Shown one piece after another: positions 32,137 to 34,233 of a DNA stretch of 34,233 nucleotides. The DNA is taken from assembly GCA_934393265.1 (NCBI GenBank), contig CAKRQL010000015.1, positions 1-34,233 on the forward strand, read 5' to 3'. Each line of letters starts with the position of its first letter. Position 1 is the first letter of the stretch. Made by a program: the position numbers and the translations under genes. The notes below the pieces were generated by a model. The model saw only the letters and a program-made list of their open reading frames with translations. It was not told the DNA's origin and did not search any database. The stretch is from an uncultured Eubacteriales bacterium. Its GTDB lineage: Bacteria; Bacillota; Clostridia; Oscillospirales; CAG-272.

Positions 32137-33834
32137 TCAGGCTTTGACGGTTATCTCTATGTAGCCATCGCTCTCCGGAATAATCGTATATTCTTTCGCG
32201 ATAAAGCCGCCCGTAAGGAAAAATATCTCTCTTTTATTCTCAAGCTTTCCGGCGGTAATTTCTGCCCTTCCGCTGATAAGCGGCAGTAAAAATTTCAGTC
32301 CCTCGGCTCGTCTTATTGAAATCTTCAACCCGCCTTCGGTCAATACATATTTAATTTCCGGATTTACACCCGGAAGTATATCGCCCCATCTTACGGCAAG
32401 TCCCGCAGAGACCGAGATAACATATCCGTCGTTTGTTTTTTCGCCCGACATTCCGGCATTCGGGTAGAAGGTCGAAGAATATTCCTTTCCGTCAACGCCT
32501 TTTACAAGCCGCGGAATCAGGCTCCTGTGATTTTCCGGGTCCCTTACCTGCTGCATATTGGTCGGCTCAACCAGAACATAATCGGTCACCGACCCCATAA
32601 TCATCGGTCCGAGCTTTCTGTTATACAGAGCAGTGAGAGCTCCGCCCGTTGCATGTCCGCTGTAACATATATCAAAATCGTAATCGGTCACAGTCGCAAG
32701 ATAGTCGCCCTTTGCAAGCTTATATGTTCTCACCTCGGGATAAAACCTGAACAAATCGTTTTTATCCGACGGAAGCAACGCGCCCTCGGGCACGAGATTT
32801 CTTTCGTTTGCATGTTCGATTGCAAATGCGAGCGAATTGACATGCTCAAAGGTATGATGCGTACACGCCGGTTCCCCGCGCCTGTGATAGTGCGGTCCGC
32901 CGTATAAGAAACCGTCTGCGGTGCATTTATCAAGCATTTCGGTGTTTCGGTAGGCAGCCTCGGCAAATGCAGGGTCCTTATCCGCAAGCAGCAGAAACAT
33001 AGGCGCGCAGCCGTCCGACGTCCGCGATCCCCAATATGTCCATTTATTGTTACGGTTGCCGAAGCTGTTATCCCAGCCGCCGTCCGGGAGCATAAACTCA
33101 AGGTGCGCACGAACGATTCTGACAAGCCTGTCTTTTAATTCTTCATCCCCGGTTTCAAACGCATACTTTACAATAGACGGAATTGATTCCTCTGCATTAT
33201 AGCCTATATCAATCGAATTACAGCCCTTTGCGGAGAGCCTGTTATGCGGCTTGCTTTCTCCGTACAGCAAGCCGTTTTCGGATATATGCCCCATAGCGTA
33301 ATAGATCAGATGCCTTGCCCTGTCAAGATACTTTTGTTCATGAAAATAATTTCCCGACAGAGCCAGAGCCAAGCCGTTTGTAGTTGCATAATTTATATTC
33401 GCGGGCGAGCTTTCATCAAGATTTTCGTATAGCCACTCCGCCATTTTTTTCGCGCGGTCTTCAAACGCTCCTATTGTCTGCTCATCCAGTAATTCCGAGC
33501 CCGAGCGCAGAGCCTCTATAACAGCCGTCTGATGAAATGTAGTCGTATAACGCCACGTAGTCTGCGCATCGTTATACATTCCGCCGTCATCGCAAAGCAG
33601 ATTTTCACCGTATGCAAATACGTCCTTTGCCGCTTTCAGATATTTTTCATCCTTGAAGATTTTCGCAGCCACTACAAAGCCGTATACAGCGTCGGGACAT
33701 CTTCCGTGTATGTTTTTACATGCCCGGCAATATATTCCGCCGTTAAACGCCTTATCGCCGCTCTTATCCTGCAGCGATATCAATGCGTCACAGTATTCTT
33801 TCAGTAATTTTTTATAAATGTTCTCTCTCATCAT
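32137..33834 (-). CDS. Unassigned protein, probable alpha/alpha-toroid plus beta-sandwich carbohydrate-active fold
   Basis: I do not recognise a named family. Residues about 1-370 are helical with regularly spaced aromatic and glycine motifs (GGIYCRACKNIHGRCPD, FHQTAVIEAL, DIGYNAEESIPSIVKYA, WGSRTSDGCAPMFLLL, HHTFEHVNSLAFAIEHA), typical of (alpha/alpha)6-barrel enzymes. From about 385 to 565 the sequence is beta-rich (YSGHATGGALTALYNRKLGP, VLVEPTNMQQVRDPENH), like the sandwich domains of heparinase- and alginate-lyase-type enzymes. Conserved His, Tyr and Asn could be catalytic, but I cannot assign them. There is no signal peptide, so it acts in the cytoplasm, perhaps on oligosaccharides taken up from outside. 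GGAGG lies 11 bases before the ATG at 33834. G+C is lower than in the core. No transporter or regulator is visible beside it. Confidence 0.6.
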   Translation of the reverse strand: MMRENIYKKLLKEYCDALISLQDKSGDKAFNGGIYCRACKNIHGRCPDAVYGFVVAAKIFKDEKYLKAAKDVFAYGENLLCDDGGMYNDAQTTWRYTTTFHQTAVIEALRSGSELLDEQTIGAFEDRAKKMAEWLYENLDESSPANINYATTNGLALALSGNYFHEQKYLDRARHLIYYAMGHISENGLLYGESKPHNRLSAKGCNSIDIGYNAEESIPSIVKYAFETGDEELKDRLVRIVRAHLEFMLPDGGWDNSFGNRNNKWTYWGSRTSDGCAPMFLLLADKDPAFAEAAYRNTEMLDKCTADGFLYGGPHYHRRGEPACTHHTFEHVNSLAFAIEHANERNLVPEGALLPSDKNDLFRFYPEVRTYKLAKGDYLATVTDYDFDICYSGHATGGALTALYNRKLGPMIMGSVTDYVLVEPTNMQQVRDPENHRSLIPRLVKGVDGKEYSSTFYPNAGMSGEKTNDGYVISVSAGLAVRWGDILPGVNPEIKYVLTEGGLKISIRRAEGLKFLLPLISGRAEITAGKLENKREIFFLTGGFIAKEYTIIPESDGYIEITVKA

Positions 33835-33925
33835 CGTCTGAATATCCTCCGGCTTCTTATTTCGTCCCGGCAGGCGCGACGCCGCCCGGACCTTTACGGA
33901 ATGTTATCGGGACACGACTGACAAC

Positions 33926-33954
33926 AGTATATCACACGATTTTTTTTAATACAA
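33926..33954 (-). promoter_or_regulatory. Probable promoter of the 565-residue protein gene
   Basis: TTGTAT (33949-33954) and TATACT (33926-33931) on the minus strand are 17 bp apart, about 90 bases before the ATG. The remaining sequence between this gene and the GNAT gene shows no other feature. Confidence 0.5.
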
Positions 33955-34030
33955 TAACAGATTTTGCAAAAGTTTATTGCATTTTGGCATTGGTATGTAT
34001 GGGGTTCGGTTGGACAAACAGGAATTTGTT

Positions 34031-34233
34031 TTATAGAGGTCTTTGCAAATACACCATATCTACAAGGTGTACACCACACTCATATATCGGGTGATCATAA
34101 TGATCAGTAAAGAAATTTGGCACGATATGCGAGCGTACAAAGCCACATTTTTCATAAAAGGGTATCGTCAACGGGCTGTCGCCGGTTCCCACTTGCAGTA
34201 TCGAAAATTGCCCGCGGTATTTTTCAACAAGAA
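34031..34233 (-). CDS. GNAT-family acetyltransferase, C-terminal part (cut by the right edge)
   Basis: The frame is open from the window edge to TAA at 34031-34033 and encodes 66 residues. LQVGTGDSPLTIPFYEKCGF is the acetyl-CoA-binding end of a GNAT fold (the FYEKCGF strand-helix motif). It is followed by RSHIVPNFFTDHYDHP and the terminal VHLVDMVYLQRPL. The start and substrate-binding half lie outside the window. GNAT enzymes transfer acetyl groups to small molecules or proteins; the substrate cannot be told. Confidence 0.8.
   Translation of the reverse strand, partial: LVEKYRGQFSILQVGTGDSPLTIPFYEKCGFVRSHIVPNFFTDHYDHPIYECGVHLVDMVYLQRPL

Overview
The window looks like a chromosomal segment of an anaerobic, probably gut-associated member of the Clostridia (Oscillospiraceae-like). 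This is inferred from gene content, not from a marker phylogeny. Supporting signs are the rplU-prp-rpmA cluster with the Firmicutes-type N-terminal extension on L27, yqeG, a CD1247-type zinc-ribbon gene next to efp, ricT (YaaT/PSP1) after holB, the yabB-rsmI pair, a small 2[4Fe-4S] ferredoxin, strong GGAGG ribosome binding sites and consensus TTGACA/TATAAT promoters. Base composition is uneven. Much of the core is GC-rich (20701-20760 is 42/60 G+C by hand count), while both ends are AT-richer (901-960 is 14/60; 33301-33360 is 23/60), which suggests acquired material at the flanks.

Layout. 1-2472 (minus): an RHS/YD-repeat surface protein that runs off the left edge and is interrupted by a single in-frame amber codon. 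2714-9412 (minus): a 2232-residue secreted GH95 alpha-L-fucosidase-like enzyme followed by fibronectin-III-like domains, three discoidin-type modules, a helical linker and a beta-helix-like region. 9604-13114 (minus): an ABC-F protein, a NagD-type HAD phosphatase and galE. 13205-14192 (minus): rpmA, prp and rplU behind a consensus promoter and a structured leader. 14193-14712: no gene, but the leader, two copies of an unusual palindromic repeat and a terminator. 14713-18331 (minus): CD1247-like gene, efp, Xaa-Pro peptidase, endonuclease-IV-like TIM barrel and yqeG. 18515-18590 (plus): tRNA-Lys(UUU). 18647-20511 (minus): S26-type peptidase and enolase. 20642-23917 (plus): LysM protein, then a CPA2 antiporter with an MgtC-family protein. 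24036-27380 (minus): TatD-linked radical SAM protein, tatD and metG. 27606-32014 (plus): holB, ricT, ferredoxin, yabB and rsmI. 32137-33834 (minus): an unassigned 565-residue protein, probably with a polysaccharide-lyase-like fold. 34031-34233 (minus): the C-terminal end of a GNAT acetyltransferase.

How the parts fit. Most of the window is conserved housekeeping: translation (L21, L27, EF-P, MetRS, tRNA-Lys, RsmI, YabB), replication (delta prime) and central metabolism (enolase, GalE). Accessory functions are carbohydrate-directed, namely extracellular fucose release by GH95 and possible intracellular oligosaccharide processing by the 565-residue protein. I found no phage, CRISPR, toxin-antitoxin or transposase genes. 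No wholly new multi-gene system is evident. The observations most worth following are the amber-interrupted RHS gene, the duplicated palindromic repeat at 14.3-14.6 kb, the C3-A70 mismatch in tRNA-Lys, the Glu-to-Gln change in the second ABC-F ATPase domain and the reuse of terminator tails as promoter -35 elements.
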